DNA from: Mycolicibacterium porcinum
Lineage (GTDB): Bacteria; Actinomycetota; Actinomycetes; Mycobacteriales; Mycobacteriaceae
Reading direction: 5' to 3'
Assembly (NCBI GenBank): GCA_002086835.1
Contig: MVIG01000002.1
Span: 1-64,000 of the forward strand
Length of the DNA stretch: 64,000 bases
Below, piece by piece: positions 14,856 through 24,170 of this stretch. Position 1 is the first letter of the stretch. Every line of letters starts with the position of its first letter. The notes under the pieces were generated by a model. The model did no database searches. It saw only the letters and a list, made by a program, of their open reading frames with translations, and was not told the DNA's origin. Both the position numbers and the translations under genes were made by a program.

Positions 14856-16391
14856 GTGGCATCGAAAAGGGGACAACAGTTACACCCTGGTTGGTGGGCG
14901 CTGATCTTGGTCGTCGTGCTCGCTTTGATCATCGGCGGTACGGGAGCGATGTTTTCCGGCACCTTCAGGTCTTATGTGCCGGTCACGCTGACCTCTGATC
15001 GCTCCGGTTTGGTGATGGAACCCGGTGCGAAGGTGAAGCTGCGCGGTGTGCAGGTCGGCAAGGTCGGCGATGTCAGGAGTGGTATCAACCAGGTGAGCCT
15101 GAAGCTGGAGATCGATCCCGACCAACTTCAGCAGATACCGCTCAACGTCGGGGCCGAAATACGGGCCACCACCGCATTCGGCGCCAAGTACGTCAACCTC
15201 ATCTATCCGGAGCATCCCAGCTCGAAACGGCTGGCCGCAGGTGACGTCTTGCAGACCTCCAATGTCAGCACCGAAGTCAACACCGTCTTTCAGAACCTGC
15301 GTGATGTCCTGCAGAAGATCGACCCGGCCAAACTGGATTCCGTCTTGTCCGCGCTCGCCGAGGGGCTGCGTGGCCGTGGCGAGCAGATCGGCGAGGCCAC
15401 CTCGGATGCCAACGAAGTACTAATTGCGCTGAACTCGCGATCTGACACGTTGCGCCGGGATTTCCAGTCGCTCAAGGGGTTCAGCGACACATATGGCGTG
15501 GCGGCGCAGGACATCGTGAAGGTTCTCGACGCGGCGAGCGCGACGAGTGCCGCGATATCCGACAACGCGGCCAACGTCGACGCACTGCTGGTGGGAGTGC
15601 TCGGATTGTCCCGCAGCGGCATTGACCTCCTCGGGCCCAGCAAGGACAACCTGGTCAAGGCGATCAATGTGCTGGAGCCGACGACCGACTTGCTGATGAA
15701 GTACAACCCGGAACTCACTTGTCTTCTGGTCGGCGGCAAGACAGCGATCGACAACGGATTCCTGGATGTCACCGGCGGCTCCAACGGGAAGTCGGTCATC
15801 CTCGACGTCGCAGTGTTGCTCGGCGACGACCCGTACCGGTACCCGGATAATCTGCCGATCGTCGCTGCCAAGGGCGGACCCGGCGGAAAGCCCGGATGCG
15901 GCTCGCTACCCGACGTGGGGAAGAACTGGCCGGTGCGCTACCTGGTCACCAACACCGGTTGGGGCACCGGTAACGATATGCGCGTCAACCCGGGCATCGG
16001 TTTCCCTGGGTGGGCCAACTACTTCCCGGTCACCCGGGCGGCACCGGAACCACCAAGCATTCGCAACCCCGGTGGTCCCGCACCGGGTCCCATCCCATAC
16101 CCCGGTGCTCCGGCATACGGCGCCCAGCAATATGCGCCCGATGGCACGCCGCTGTACCCGGGGCTGCCTCCTGCGCCGCCACCGGGTGCTCCGCGCGAGC
16201 CGGGGCAACCGGGATTCGGGCTGGAGCCTTTCGTCCCGCCGGCCCCGGCGCAGAGCCAGCCGACACCGTTGCCCCAGCCGTCGCCACCCCCACCGCCGCC
16301 ACCGCCACTGGTGGGTCCACCGGAAGGGAACGGGTCAGCTGTGCCCGATGGCATCGCCGGGCCTCCTTCAGCGGGGGCGCCTACCCCCTGA
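14856..16391 (+). CDS. mceA: MceA-family protein
   Basis: 511 aa. An N-terminal membrane helix (WWALILVVVLALIIGGTGAM, residues ~13-33) is followed by the MCE domain (~40-120: LVMEPGAKVKLRGVQVGKVGDV) and a long helical region (~130-290) that builds the tunnel across the periplasm. After residue ~380 the protein changes to a Pro/Gly-rich tail with an uninterrupted run of eight prolines. MceA is one of six different subunits forming the needle that carries lipids from the outer envelope to YrbEA/B. The GTG start lies just after the yrbEB stop. The proline tail is longer than the structured part needs and may cross or bind cell wall. Confidence 0.92.
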   Translation: MASKRGQQLHPGWWALILVVVLALIIGGTGAMFSGTFRSYVPVTLTSDRSGLVMEPGAKVKLRGVQVGKVGDVRSGINQVSLKLEIDPDQLQQIPLNVGAEIRATTAFGAKYVNLIYPEHPSSKRLAAGDVLQTSNVSTEVNTVFQNLRDVLQKIDPAKLDSVLSALAEGLRGRGEQIGEATSDANEVLIALNSRSDTLRRDFQSLKGFSDTYGVAAQDIVKVLDAASATSAAISDNAANVDALLVGVLGLSRSGIDLLGPSKDNLVKAINVLEPTTDLLMKYNPELTCLLVGGKTAIDNGFLDVTGGSNGKSVILDVAVLLGDDPYRYPDNLPIVAAKGGPGGKPGCGSLPDVGKNWPVRYLVTNTGWGTGNDMRVNPGIGFPGWANYFPVTRAAPEPPSIRNPGGPAPGPIPYPGAPAYGAQQYAPDGTPLYPGLPPAPPPGAPREPGQPGFGLEPFVPPAPAQSQPTPLPQPSPPPPPPPPLVGPPEGNGSAVPDGIAGPPSAGAPTP

Positions 16392-16431
16392 TCATCAAGC
16401 CGCACACGAATTTCAGTAACGAGGAGTAGCC

Positions 16432-17460
16432 GTGAAGGACAACCTGAGGGGAGCCCTGTGGCGCCTGGCCGCCTTCGGCGCGGTGTGCATGTTCGGCATT
16501 TTCGCGATGTACGCGGTCTTCGGTCAGATGCGGTTCCAGAAGGAGCAGACCTTCAACGCTGAGTTCACCGATGTGTCCGGTTTGCAAAGCGGGAACTTCG
16601 TCCGCATTGCCGGAGTGGAGGTCGGGAAGGTCAAAGATATCCGCCTCAAACCCGACACCACTGCTGTGGTGAAGTTCGCGACCGACGACACCGTGGTGCT
16701 GACGGAGGGCACTCGTGCCGCCATCCGGTACGACGATTTGATCGGCGGTCGCTATCTTGCCCTTGAGGAGGGGGCAGGTGCCACCAAAAAGCTCAACCCC
16801 GGTGCCACGATTCCCACGGCGCGAACCTCTCCTGCGCTGGATCTGGACGCGTTGATCGGGGGTTTCCGCCCACTGTTCCGCGCATTGGACCCTGATCAGG
16901 TGAATGCATTGACCAGCCAGCTGATCCAGGCCTTGCAGGGCCAGGGGGCCACCATCGGCTCGTTTCTCAACCACACGGCGGCACTGACCAACACCCTGGC
17001 GGATCGAGATCAGTTGATCGGCCAGGTGATTACAAACCTCAACACCGTGCTGGGTTCACTCGGCGACCAGAACAAGCAGTTCGACAAGGCGGTGACGTCG
17101 CTATCCCAATTGGTCGGCGGCCTGGAAGGTCGCAAGCAGGACATCAGCAACACGGTGGCCTATGCCAACGAAGCAGCGGCAGGCGTCGCGGATCTGCTGG
17201 CCAAGGGACGCGAACCGATCAAGAAGGTCGTCACCGAAACCGACCGGACGGCAAGCAACGTGATGGCCGACAAAGACTTTGTCGACAACCTGCTCGACAC
17301 CCTGCCCGATGCCTATCAGGTACTCGGCCGGCAAGGACTCTACGGCGACTTCTTCAGCTTCTACCTCTGCGACATCGTGCTGAAGCTCAACGGCAAGGGA
17401 GGCCAACCGGTGTATGTGAAGCTGGCCGGCCAGGACACGGGTAGGTGCACGCCGCGATGA
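16432..17460 (+). CDS. mceB: MceB-family protein
   Basis: 342 aa, the shortest Mce subunit, as is usual for MceB. Membrane helix at ~9-30 (AAFGAVCMFGIFAMYAVFG), MCE domain ~36-110 (FTDVSGLQSGNFVRIAGVEVGKVKDI), then helices with TSQLIQALQGQGATIGSFL and a C-terminal DTLPDAYQVLGRQGLYGDFF segment with a late Cys pair region (YLCDIVLKLNG). It has no proline tail. GAGGAG lies ~4 nt before the GTG at 16432. It is translationally coupled to mceC by ATGA. Role: hexamer subunit of the lipid importer. Confidence 0.92.
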   Translation: MKDNLRGALWRLAAFGAVCMFGIFAMYAVFGQMRFQKEQTFNAEFTDVSGLQSGNFVRIAGVEVGKVKDIRLKPDTTAVVKFATDDTVVLTEGTRAAIRYDDLIGGRYLALEEGAGATKKLNPGATIPTARTSPALDLDALIGGFRPLFRALDPDQVNALTSQLIQALQGQGATIGSFLNHTAALTNTLADRDQLIGQVITNLNTVLGSLGDQNKQFDKAVTSLSQLVGGLEGRKQDISNTVAYANEAAAGVADLLAKGREPIKKVVTETDRTASNVMADKDFVDNLLDTLPDAYQVLGRQGLYGDFFSFYLCDIVLKLNGKGGQPVYVKLAGQDTGRCTPR

Positions 17461-18866
17461 AATCGTTTTCCGAACGCAGTCCTTTCGTCATCGGTGCCGT
17501 TGGTGTCGGGCTCACCGTGGCTGTGTGTGTAGGGGTGCTCAATTACGACCGGCTGCCATTCTTCAACGGCGCCAAGGAATATTCGGCATATTTCACTGAG
17601 GCCAGTGGCCTGCTGGCGGGTGCTCCGGTTCAGGTGTCGGGGCTCGAGGTGGGCAAGGTGTCCAGTGTCGAACTGGACGGTTCGAAGGTACTGGTGACCT
17701 TCGATCTGCAGAAAGACATCAGGCTGGGGGACCGGACCGAAGCCGCGGTCAAGACGAAGAGTCTGCTCGGCTCGAAGTATCTTGCGGTCGTGCCGCGCGG
17801 CGACGGCCAGCAGAGCGGGACGATACCGGTCGATCGCACCAAACCCGCCTACCAACTGGCCGACGCACTCGGCGATCTGACGTCGACCATCAGTGGGTTG
17901 AACACCGATCAACTGTCCGAGTCACTGGCCGTGCTGTCAGATACGTTCTCCGACACCCCGCCTCAGCTCAAGGTCGCCATCCAGGGGGTATCGCGGTTCG
18001 CCGAGACGCTCGACAAGCGGGACTCCGAGCTGCGCAACCTGCTGGCCAACGCCAACAAAGCCACCTCCGTGCTTCAGGAGCGCAGCGACCAAGTCGTCAG
18101 CCTGGTAACCGACACGAACGCGCTGTTGGCCCAGCTCCAAACTCAAAGTGCTGCATTGGATCAGATCTCAGGAAACATCACCGCGGTCGCCCAGCAAGTC
18201 AAGGGCTTCATCGCCGAGAACCGCGACCCACTCAAACCCGCGCTGGAGAAGCTCAACGGCGTTCTGGAGATCGTCGACAAACGCAAGGAGCGGGTTCAGA
18301 AGGCCATCAAGGGCCTCAACAAATATGCCCTTTCGCTGGGAGAGTCCGTCGGCTCGGGCCCGTTCTTCAAGGCATACGTGGCCAATCTCATACCGGGACA
18401 GATCCTGCAACCGTTCATCGACGCGGCGTTCTCGGATCTCGGTCTGGACCCGAATGTGCTGCTGCCAACGGAACGCAGCGATCCTCAGGTAGGCCAGCCC
18501 GGCACCCCGGCGTTGCCGGTGCCGTTCCCCCGCACCGGGCAGGGCGGTGAACCGCGGTTGAACCTTCCCGACGCGATCACCGGTAAGCCCGGGGACCCGC
18601 GCTATCCGTACCGCGAGCCTCCTGCCGCACCGCCGCCCGGCGGCCCGCCACCGGGACCACCGGCGCAGGGGCCGCCCAACCAGCAGTCCAGCCAGACACC
18701 GGTCGGACCCGTGGAGATGCCTGCCCCAGGCGCAACGCCGCCGGTGACGCAGCTTCCCGGGCCGCCGGAGCCGCTGCCGCCAGGACCACCCGCGGTCGGA
18801 CCGGGGGCACCGGGACCGGCCGGAGTGACCCCGGTTCCGCTGACCCCGCCGGAAGGTAACCCGTGA
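17457..18866 (+). CDS. mceC: MceC-family protein
   Basis: 469 aa from ATG 17457, which overlaps the mceB stop. Membrane helix ~12-30 (VIGAVGVGLTVAVCVGVL), MCE domain with ASGLLAGAPVQVSGLEVGKVSSVELDG split around residues ~45-75, then a long coiled, Gln/Ser/Asn-rich helical part (DKRDSELRNLLANANKATSV). The last ~110 residues are a Pro/Gly-rich tail (PPGGPPPGPPAQGPPNQQ). It is a subunit of the Mce tunnel. The tail resembles those of MceA and MceD here, so three of the six subunits carry extended disordered ends. Confidence 0.92.
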   Translation: MKSFSERSPFVIGAVGVGLTVAVCVGVLNYDRLPFFNGAKEYSAYFTEASGLLAGAPVQVSGLEVGKVSSVELDGSKVLVTFDLQKDIRLGDRTEAAVKTKSLLGSKYLAVVPRGDGQQSGTIPVDRTKPAYQLADALGDLTSTISGLNTDQLSESLAVLSDTFSDTPPQLKVAIQGVSRFAETLDKRDSELRNLLANANKATSVLQERSDQVVSLVTDTNALLAQLQTQSAALDQISGNITAVAQQVKGFIAENRDPLKPALEKLNGVLEIVDKRKERVQKAIKGLNKYALSLGESVGSGPFFKAYVANLIPGQILQPFIDAAFSDLGLDPNVLLPTERSDPQVGQPGTPALPVPFPRTGQGGEPRLNLPDAITGKPGDPRYPYREPPAAPPPGGPPPGPPAQGPPNQQSSQTPVGPVEMPAPGATPPVTQLPGPPEPLPPGPPAVGPGAPGPAGVTPVPLTPPEGNP

Positions 18867-20263
18867 TGAAGAATTCGCGCTATGGACGGATTGTCCTGGC
18901 CACGGTCCTGGCGCTGGTTCTGATCGCCGGCGGAATCGTGGTGACCCGTTCGACCACCGCCGCAAACCGGACCGAGGTCGTGGCGTACTTCGCCAACAGC
19001 AACGGACTGTTCCCCGGCGACGAGGTGTGGATCCTTGGTGTGCCAGTCGGCAAGATCGATACGATCGAGCCGCAGCCAGAACGTGCCAAGATCACCTTCC
19101 ACGTCGACGACAAGTACAAGGTGCCCGCCGACGCGAAGGCAGTGATTCTGTCTCCGTCGCTCGTCACTTCGCGAGCGATACAGCTCACGCCGGTATACAC
19201 CGGTGGCCCGGAGATGCAGAGCGGGACGGTGATCCCACAGGAACGTACTGCTGTGCCAATCGAATTCGATGACCTCCGCGATCAACTCAAGCGCCTTGCT
19301 CAGACGCTGCAGCCGACGACACCCGGTGGGACGAGCACCCTCGGCGGGTTCGTCAACACCGCCGCGGACAACCTGCGCGGGCAAGGTGCGAACATTCACG
19401 ACACCATTGTCAAGCTGTCACAAGCATTTTCTGCGCTCGGCGACCACAGCAAGGACTTGTTCAGTACCGTGAAGAACATCTCGATCCTGGTGTCCGCGCT
19501 GGAGAGCAGCCGGGACCTGATGCGCGAGCTGAACCAGAACCTCGCCTCGGTGACGGGGCTGTTGGCCGACGACCCCAACGAGGTCGGCAACGCAGTCGAT
19601 TCCCTCAATGCTGTTGTCGGCGACGTGCAGGGCTTTGTGGCGCACAACAGAGAAACTCTGGGCACGACGGCTGACAAGTTGTCTTCTGTGAGCACGGCGC
19701 TGTATCAGAGCCTCGACGACCTGAAGCAGACGTTGCACATCGCGCCGACTGCGTTCCAGAACTTCTTGAACATCTATCAGCCCGCACAGGGAGCGCTGAC
19801 CGGTGCATTGGCGCTCAACAACTTCGCCAATCCGGTCCAATTTCTGTGCGGTGCAGTGCAAGCCGCGTCGCGACTGGGCGCCGAGCAGTCGGCGAAGCTG
19901 TGCGTGCAATACCTGGCGCCGATCGTCAAGAACCGTCAGTACAACTTCCTGCCGCTCGGCGAGAATCTCTTTGTCGGTGCCGGGGCCCGTCCGAACGAGA
20001 TAACCTACAGCGAGGACTGGTTGCGCCCTGACTACGTGCCGCCACCGGCGGGGTCGCCGCTGGCGCCGGGCGGTCCGCTGCCAGCCCCGGGCGCGCCTTT
20101 CACTCACTTTGAACCGCCCGCAGCGAACCCGCCAGTCGCCGCGCCGTTTGTGCCGGTCGCCCCGCCGCCACGGCCGGGACCGGTGGATCAGTCACTGCCC
20201 GTGGCGACCAACCCGGCCGATGGACTGCCGGGACTGATGGTGCCCGCAGGGGGCGGAGGGTGA
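18863..20263 (+). CDS. mceD: MceD-family protein
   Basis: 466 aa. GTG 18863 and ATG 18866 are both possible, giving GTGA or TGATG coupling to mceC, with GGAAGG upstream. Membrane helix ~7-28 (IVLATVLALVLIAGGIVV), MCE domain ~38-115 (NSNGLFPGDEVWILGVPVGKID), helical region with VKLSQAFSALGDHSKDLFST and a conserved-looking NFANPVQFLCGAVQAASRLG before the Pro-rich tail (from ~residue 395). Fourth subunit of the Mce tunnel. No irregularity seen. Confidence 0.92.
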   Translation: MMKNSRYGRIVLATVLALVLIAGGIVVTRSTTAANRTEVVAYFANSNGLFPGDEVWILGVPVGKIDTIEPQPERAKITFHVDDKYKVPADAKAVILSPSLVTSRAIQLTPVYTGGPEMQSGTVIPQERTAVPIEFDDLRDQLKRLAQTLQPTTPGGTSTLGGFVNTAADNLRGQGANIHDTIVKLSQAFSALGDHSKDLFSTVKNISILVSALESSRDLMRELNQNLASVTGLLADDPNEVGNAVDSLNAVVGDVQGFVAHNRETLGTTADKLSSVSTALYQSLDDLKQTLHIAPTAFQNFLNIYQPAQGALTGALALNNFANPVQFLCGAVQAASRLGAEQSAKLCVQYLAPIVKNRQYNFLPLGENLFVGAGARPNEITYSEDWLRPDYVPPPAGSPLAPGGPLPAPGAPFTHFEPPAANPPVAAPFVPVAPPPRPGPVDQSLPVATNPADGLPGLMVPAGGGG

Positions 20264-21414
20264 TGGCGACGCGATTTGATCGGCTGATGCGTGCCACGAT
20301 CGCAGGCAGCGTGGCACTGTTGTTGACCGGAGGATTGTCCGGGTGCGGCGACTGGCGTGGCGCGAACTCGCTCCCGCTGCCGGGCACCGAAGGCAAGGGG
20401 CATGGCGCCTATACCATCCAGGCGCAATTGCCCGACGTCAACAACATCGAGCGCAACTCCCGCGTGCGCGTCGGGGACGTCACGGTCGGCAACGTGACCA
20501 AGATCGAGCGGCAGGGTTGGCATGCGTTGCTGACGATGTCGATCAACGGCGATGTGGTCCTGCCTGCCAACACCACGGCAACCGTTGGCCAGACCAGCTT
20601 GCTGGGATCCCTTCACATCGAGCTGAGTCCACCGAAGGGGGTGGCGCCGGAAGGCCGGTTGAAAGATGGGGCACTGATCCCGTTGTCATCGGGCTCGGCC
20701 TACCCGAGCACCGAACAGGCCCTCGCCTCAGTGTCGTTGGTACTCAACGGCGGTGGGCTCGGCAATGTCCAGGACATCACGCAGGCGCTCAGCGTGGCGT
20801 TCCGTGATCGCGAGGGAGACCTGCGCAGCCTGATCACCCAGTTGGACACCTTCATCACCAACCTCAATGACCAGACCGGCGACATCATCTCGGCCTCGGA
20901 AAGCCTGAACAACCTGGTCGGACAGATCGCCGAACAGAAGCCGGTGATAGACAAGGCGCTCAAGACAATTCCTGACGCGCTGGCCGTGCTCAACGACGAG
21001 CGTGACAACCTCGTCAATGCGCTCGACCAGCTCGGCAAGTTCAGTGCACTGGCTGCCGACTCGGTGAATCAGTCCAAAGAGGCGCTCGTCAAGAATCTGC
21101 AGAATCTCGGACCGGTGCTGGAGTCGCTGGCCAACGCCGGCCCGGCGCTGACCCGCTCGCTGGATTTCTTCCTCACCTTCCCGTTCCCGAGGCCCACCTT
21201 GACCAAGTGGCTTCGGGGCGATTATGCCAATCTCACCGCGGTCATCGACCTGACGCTGAGCAGGTTGGATGCCTCGTTCTTGACCGGCACTCGCTGGGAG
21301 GGCGACCTCACCGAGTTGGAATTGCAGTGGGGCCGCACGATCGGGCAGATGCCCAGTCCATACACCGCGCGTAATCCGTTGGTCGTTCCCTACCACGTTG
21401 ATCAGGGGCCGTGA
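20260..21414 (+). CDS. mceE: MceE-family lipoprotein (LprN-like)
   Basis: 384 aa. GTG 20260 overlaps the mceD stop (GTGA) and ATG 20263 follows. The signal peptide IAGSVALLLTGG ends in the lipobox LSGC (Cys near residue 29), so this subunit is anchored by a lipid rather than a helix, as is normal for MceE. The MCE domain (VNNIERNSRVRVGDVTVGNVTKIE) is at ~residues 60-90 and is followed by helices (LINQ-like repeats, DKALKTIPDALAVLNDERDNL). It forms one sixth of the Mce hexamer at the outer face of the membrane. The C-terminal part has a Trp-rich RWEGDLTELELQWGRT segment. Confidence 0.92.
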   Translation: MMATRFDRLMRATIAGSVALLLTGGLSGCGDWRGANSLPLPGTEGKGHGAYTIQAQLPDVNNIERNSRVRVGDVTVGNVTKIERQGWHALLTMSINGDVVLPANTTATVGQTSLLGSLHIELSPPKGVAPEGRLKDGALIPLSSGSAYPSTEQALASVSLVLNGGGLGNVQDITQALSVAFRDREGDLRSLITQLDTFITNLNDQTGDIISASESLNNLVGQIAEQKPVIDKALKTIPDALAVLNDERDNLVNALDQLGKFSALAADSVNQSKEALVKNLQNLGPVLESLANAGPALTRSLDFFLTFPFPRPTLTKWLRGDYANLTAVIDLTLSRLDASFLTGTRWEGDLTELELQWGRTIGQMPSPYTARNPLVVPYHVDQGP

Positions 21415-21415
21415 C

Positions 21416-22873
21416 ATGCATCTAGCCAGACGAATCTGGATCCAGCTGGGGATCTTCCTCGTGGTGTCCTTGGTCGCGATATCGGTCATGGCATTCGGGT
21501 ATGTGAAGCTGCCGAAGTTCCTATTCGGCGTCGGCACCTATCAGGTGACCGTCGAATTGCCTGAGGCAGCAGGGCTTTACGAGCGTGCAAATGTCACATA
21601 CCGCGGAACTGAAGTCGGTCAGGTCAAACAGATCAAGCTGAACAACGGAGAAGTCGATGCTGTCCTGGCACTCAAATCCGGCGTCGACATACCTTCAGAT
21701 CTCGATGCGCAGGTACACAGCCAGAGCGCGGTCGGCGAGCAGTACCTTGCCCTGTTGCCGCGTAACGGGACGTCGGCGCCGCTGAAGGCCGGGGACGTCG
21801 TCAGCCGTGACCGAAGCTCCGTACCACCGGACATCAACGAGTTGTTGGGCGCGACGAACCGCGGTCTCGAGGTGATCCCCGGTGACAACCTCAAAACCAC
21901 GATCGATGAGGCATATCTGGCGTTCGGCGGTCTGGGGCCGGAGCTTTCGCGATTCGTCAACGGGTCCACCCAGCTCGCGATCGACGCGAAGAAGAACATC
22001 AACGAGCTCACCAACGTGGTCGACAATGTCGGGCCGCTTCTGGACACCCAGACCGATACCTCCGATTCGGTGCAGGCCTGGGCGGCCCACCTGGCCAAGG
22101 TCACCGGACAGCTGAAGGACAAAGATCAAGCGGTACGGGGCGTTTTGCAGAACGCCGCGCCGGCCGTCGGCGAGGTCCGGGCCCTGTTCGACAGACTGCA
22201 GCCGACTTTGCCCGTGATCCTGGCCAACCTGGTGGCCGTCGGAGAAGTGGCCGTCACTTATCAGCCCAACCTGGAACAGCTGCTGGTGTTGCTGCCTACC
22301 GGTACCGAGGCTATCCAAGGTGCCATCATGGCGAACCGAAATACCAAGCAGGACTACAAAGGCGGCTTTCTGAGCTTCAACGTCAACGTCAACCTGCCGC
22401 CGCCATGCACCACCGGTTTTCTGCCGCCCCAGCAGCAGCGGTCCGCAAGTTTCGAGGACTACCCTGACGCACCGCCAGGTGACCTGTACTGCCGGGTGCC
22501 GCAGGATTCGACGTTGAACGTGCGCGGTGCGCGTAACACGCCGTGCGAGACGCGTCCGGGAAAGCGGGCGCCGACGGTGGCGATGTGCGAGAGCGACGAG
22601 AACTATGTCCCGCTGAACGACGGGTTCAACTGGAAGGGTGACCCCAACGCAACATTGTCTGGTCAGACAGTTCCTCAACCGCCACCGGGAACTCCGGGCT
22701 CGACGGGTCCGCCACCAGCAACACCTCTGCCGATCGCGGCCGCAGAGTACGACCCCGCGACCGGCTCGTACATCGGGCCGGACGGACAGGTCTACACGCA
22801 GAGCAACCTCGCCCACGATGCACCGAAGGAGCAAACATGGCAGTCAATGCTGATACCCCCGACGGGGAATTGA
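21416..22873 (+). CDS. mceF: MceF-family protein
   Basis: 485 aa from ATG 21416, 1 nt after the mceE stop, with GGGG upstream. Membrane helix ~8-26 (WIQLGIFLVVSLVAISVMAF), MCE domain (ANVTYRGTEVGQVKQIKLNN), long helical part, and a tail with DLYCRVPQDSTLNVRGARN, CETRPGKRAPTVAMCES (paired Cys) and a short Pro-rich stretch. It closes the hexameric set. Its 3' end overlaps the next gene by 37 bp. The Cys-bearing YCRVPQ...NTPCETRPG...AMCES block is characteristic of MceF and probably forms disulfides. Confidence 0.92.
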   Translation: MHLARRIWIQLGIFLVVSLVAISVMAFGYVKLPKFLFGVGTYQVTVELPEAAGLYERANVTYRGTEVGQVKQIKLNNGEVDAVLALKSGVDIPSDLDAQVHSQSAVGEQYLALLPRNGTSAPLKAGDVVSRDRSSVPPDINELLGATNRGLEVIPGDNLKTTIDEAYLAFGGLGPELSRFVNGSTQLAIDAKKNINELTNVVDNVGPLLDTQTDTSDSVQAWAAHLAKVTGQLKDKDQAVRGVLQNAAPAVGEVRALFDRLQPTLPVILANLVAVGEVAVTYQPNLEQLLVLLPTGTEAIQGAIMANRNTKQDYKGGFLSFNVNVNLPPPCTTGFLPPQQQRSASFEDYPDAPPGDLYCRVPQDSTLNVRGARNTPCETRPGKRAPTVAMCESDENYVPLNDGFNWKGDPNATLSGQTVPQPPPGTPGSTGPPPATPLPIAAAEYDPATGSYIGPDGQVYTQSNLAHDAPKEQTWQSMLIPPTGN

Positions 22874-23490
22874 GCTCGACCGGTGACGTAACTGAGGTGA
22901 CGTCAGAAGAAAACGAGAACGCGGATGTGGAGTCTCCGAATTCCGGCATTGCGGACAACACAGGCCCGGAGACCGGCGCTGACAACATCGGCACCAGGGG
23001 TCGCGGGGTTTCTCCGCAGCGAGTAGCTCTCGTTGCGGGACTGATCATCGTGCTGACCCTGGGCGGTCTGTCAGGCTGGCTCGGCTACCACACGTATCAA
23101 TCTCGGCAAGCCACAGAGGACCGCGAGCTGTACCTGAAGGTCGCCAGGCAAGGTGCCCTCAACCTCACTACCATCGATTATGAGCACGCAGATACGGATA
23201 TCCAGCGCATCCTCGACTCCGCCACGGGCCAGTTCCATGACGATTTCGCGGCACGCTCCCAACCATTCGTCGCTGTCGTCAAGCAGGTGCAATCCAAGTC
23301 GGTGGGCACGATCACCGAGGCAGGCCTGGAATCCGCCACCGGAGACGCGGCGCAGGCAATCGTCGCCGTCTCGGTCAAGACGTCCAATGCCGGTGCGCCC
23401 GAACAGCAGCCACGGGCGTGGAGAATGCGCCTGACGGTGCAGAAAGTAGGCGAAGACGTGAAGGTTTCAAACGTGGGGTTCGTAGCATGA
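22837..23490 (+). CDS. Mce-associated membrane protein 1
   Basis: 217 aa from ATG 22837, with GAAGGAG 5 nt upstream inside mceF. An acidic disordered N-terminus (~1-60) is followed by one membrane helix (VALVAGLIIVLTLGGLSGWLGY, split at ~66-87) and an extracytoplasmic domain with the pattern LNLTTIDYEHADTDIQRILDSATGQFHDDF, which is typical of Mas/Mam proteins. These stabilise or help assemble the Mce complex. It is coupled to the next gene by ATGA. Confidence is high because of both context and layout. Confidence 0.9.
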   Translation: MAVNADTPDGELSSTGDVTEVTSEENENADVESPNSGIADNTGPETGADNIGTRGRGVSPQRVALVAGLIIVLTLGGLSGWLGYHTYQSRQATEDRELYLKVARQGALNLTTIDYEHADTDIQRILDSATGQFHDDFAARSQPFVAVVKQVQSKSVGTITEAGLESATGDAAQAIVAVSVKTSNAGAPEQQPRAWRMRLTVQKVGEDVKVSNVGFVA

Positions 23491-24170
23491 TCAGACTGAA
23501 GACGCGTCATACCGATGCCGCTTTGGACGAGTCGACCGAGGAGGAGTACTCAGCGGTCGAGGAGTTTGCCGGAGATAACGAAGCGATCGAAAGTGACGCT
23601 GACAGTGGTGAAGCCGCCCCTGATCCGCACGTTGGTGATGGTTCCGACGACGGTGGAGACCAGTCGACATCTGTCGCAACACATGGAGTCGACTGGATGC
23701 GGGTCTTGGTATACGGCGTGCTGCCGGGTGTGGCTCTGGTACTGGGGCTTGCTGCCGGCCTGATGAAGTGGATGGATTCCTCCGCGCGCGCCGCGGAAGT
23801 CGCCGGCGTCGAATCCGTCCAGGCAGCAAAGGATTCCACGGTCGCACTGCTGTCGTACAAGCCGGAGAGTGTCGAACGGGACTTAGGCGCTGCGCGAGAT
23901 CTGTTGACCGGCGACTTCCGCGACTCCTACGCTCAACTCACCGACGACGTCGTGATCCCGGGCTCCAAACAGAAGCAGATCAGCGCTGTCGCGACGGTTC
24001 CTGCGGCAGCCTCGGTGTCTGCGAACCCGAACCATGCGGTCGTGATCGTTTTCGTCAACCAGACCACTACGATCGGGCAGGACAGACCGACCGACTCGGC
24101 TTCGAGCGTACGGGTGACTCTCGACAAGGTCGGCGACCGTTGGCTGGTCTCAGGGTTTGATCCGGTCTGA
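23487..24170 (+). CDS. Mce-associated membrane protein 2
   Basis: 227 aa from ATG 23487 (ATGA overlap). Very acidic N-terminus (~1-65), membrane helix ~73-95 (VLVYGVLPGVALVLGLAAGL), then a domain with LLSYKPESVERDLGAARDLLTGDFRDSY, the same fold as protein 1. It is the last gene of the mce operon. Its final 21 bp overlap the 3' end of the convergent isochorismatase-like gene, so the two transcripts collide there; no terminator hairpin is visible. Confidence 0.9.
   Translation: MIRLKTRHTDAALDESTEEEYSAVEEFAGDNEAIESDADSGEAAPDPHVGDGSDDGGDQSTSVATHGVDWMRVLVYGVLPGVALVLGLAAGLMKWMDSSARAAEVAGVESVQAAKDSTVALLSYKPESVERDLGAARDLLTGDFRDSYAQLTDDVVIPGSKQKQISAVATVPAAASVSANPNHAVVIVFVNQTTTIGQDRPTDSASSVRVTLDKVGDRWLVSGFDPV

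Noticed and set aside
16030..16405. Long Gly/Pro-rich frames and apparent repeats at the end of mceA (and similar in mceC, mceD)
   Set aside because: They are antisense of the proline-rich Mce tails; low-complexity coding sequence, not a repeat element or CRISPR.
13236..24170. Naming the operon mce4
   Set aside because: YrbEA looks similar to YrbE4A, but neighbours are not those of the cholesterol locus and I cannot build a tree; generic names used.
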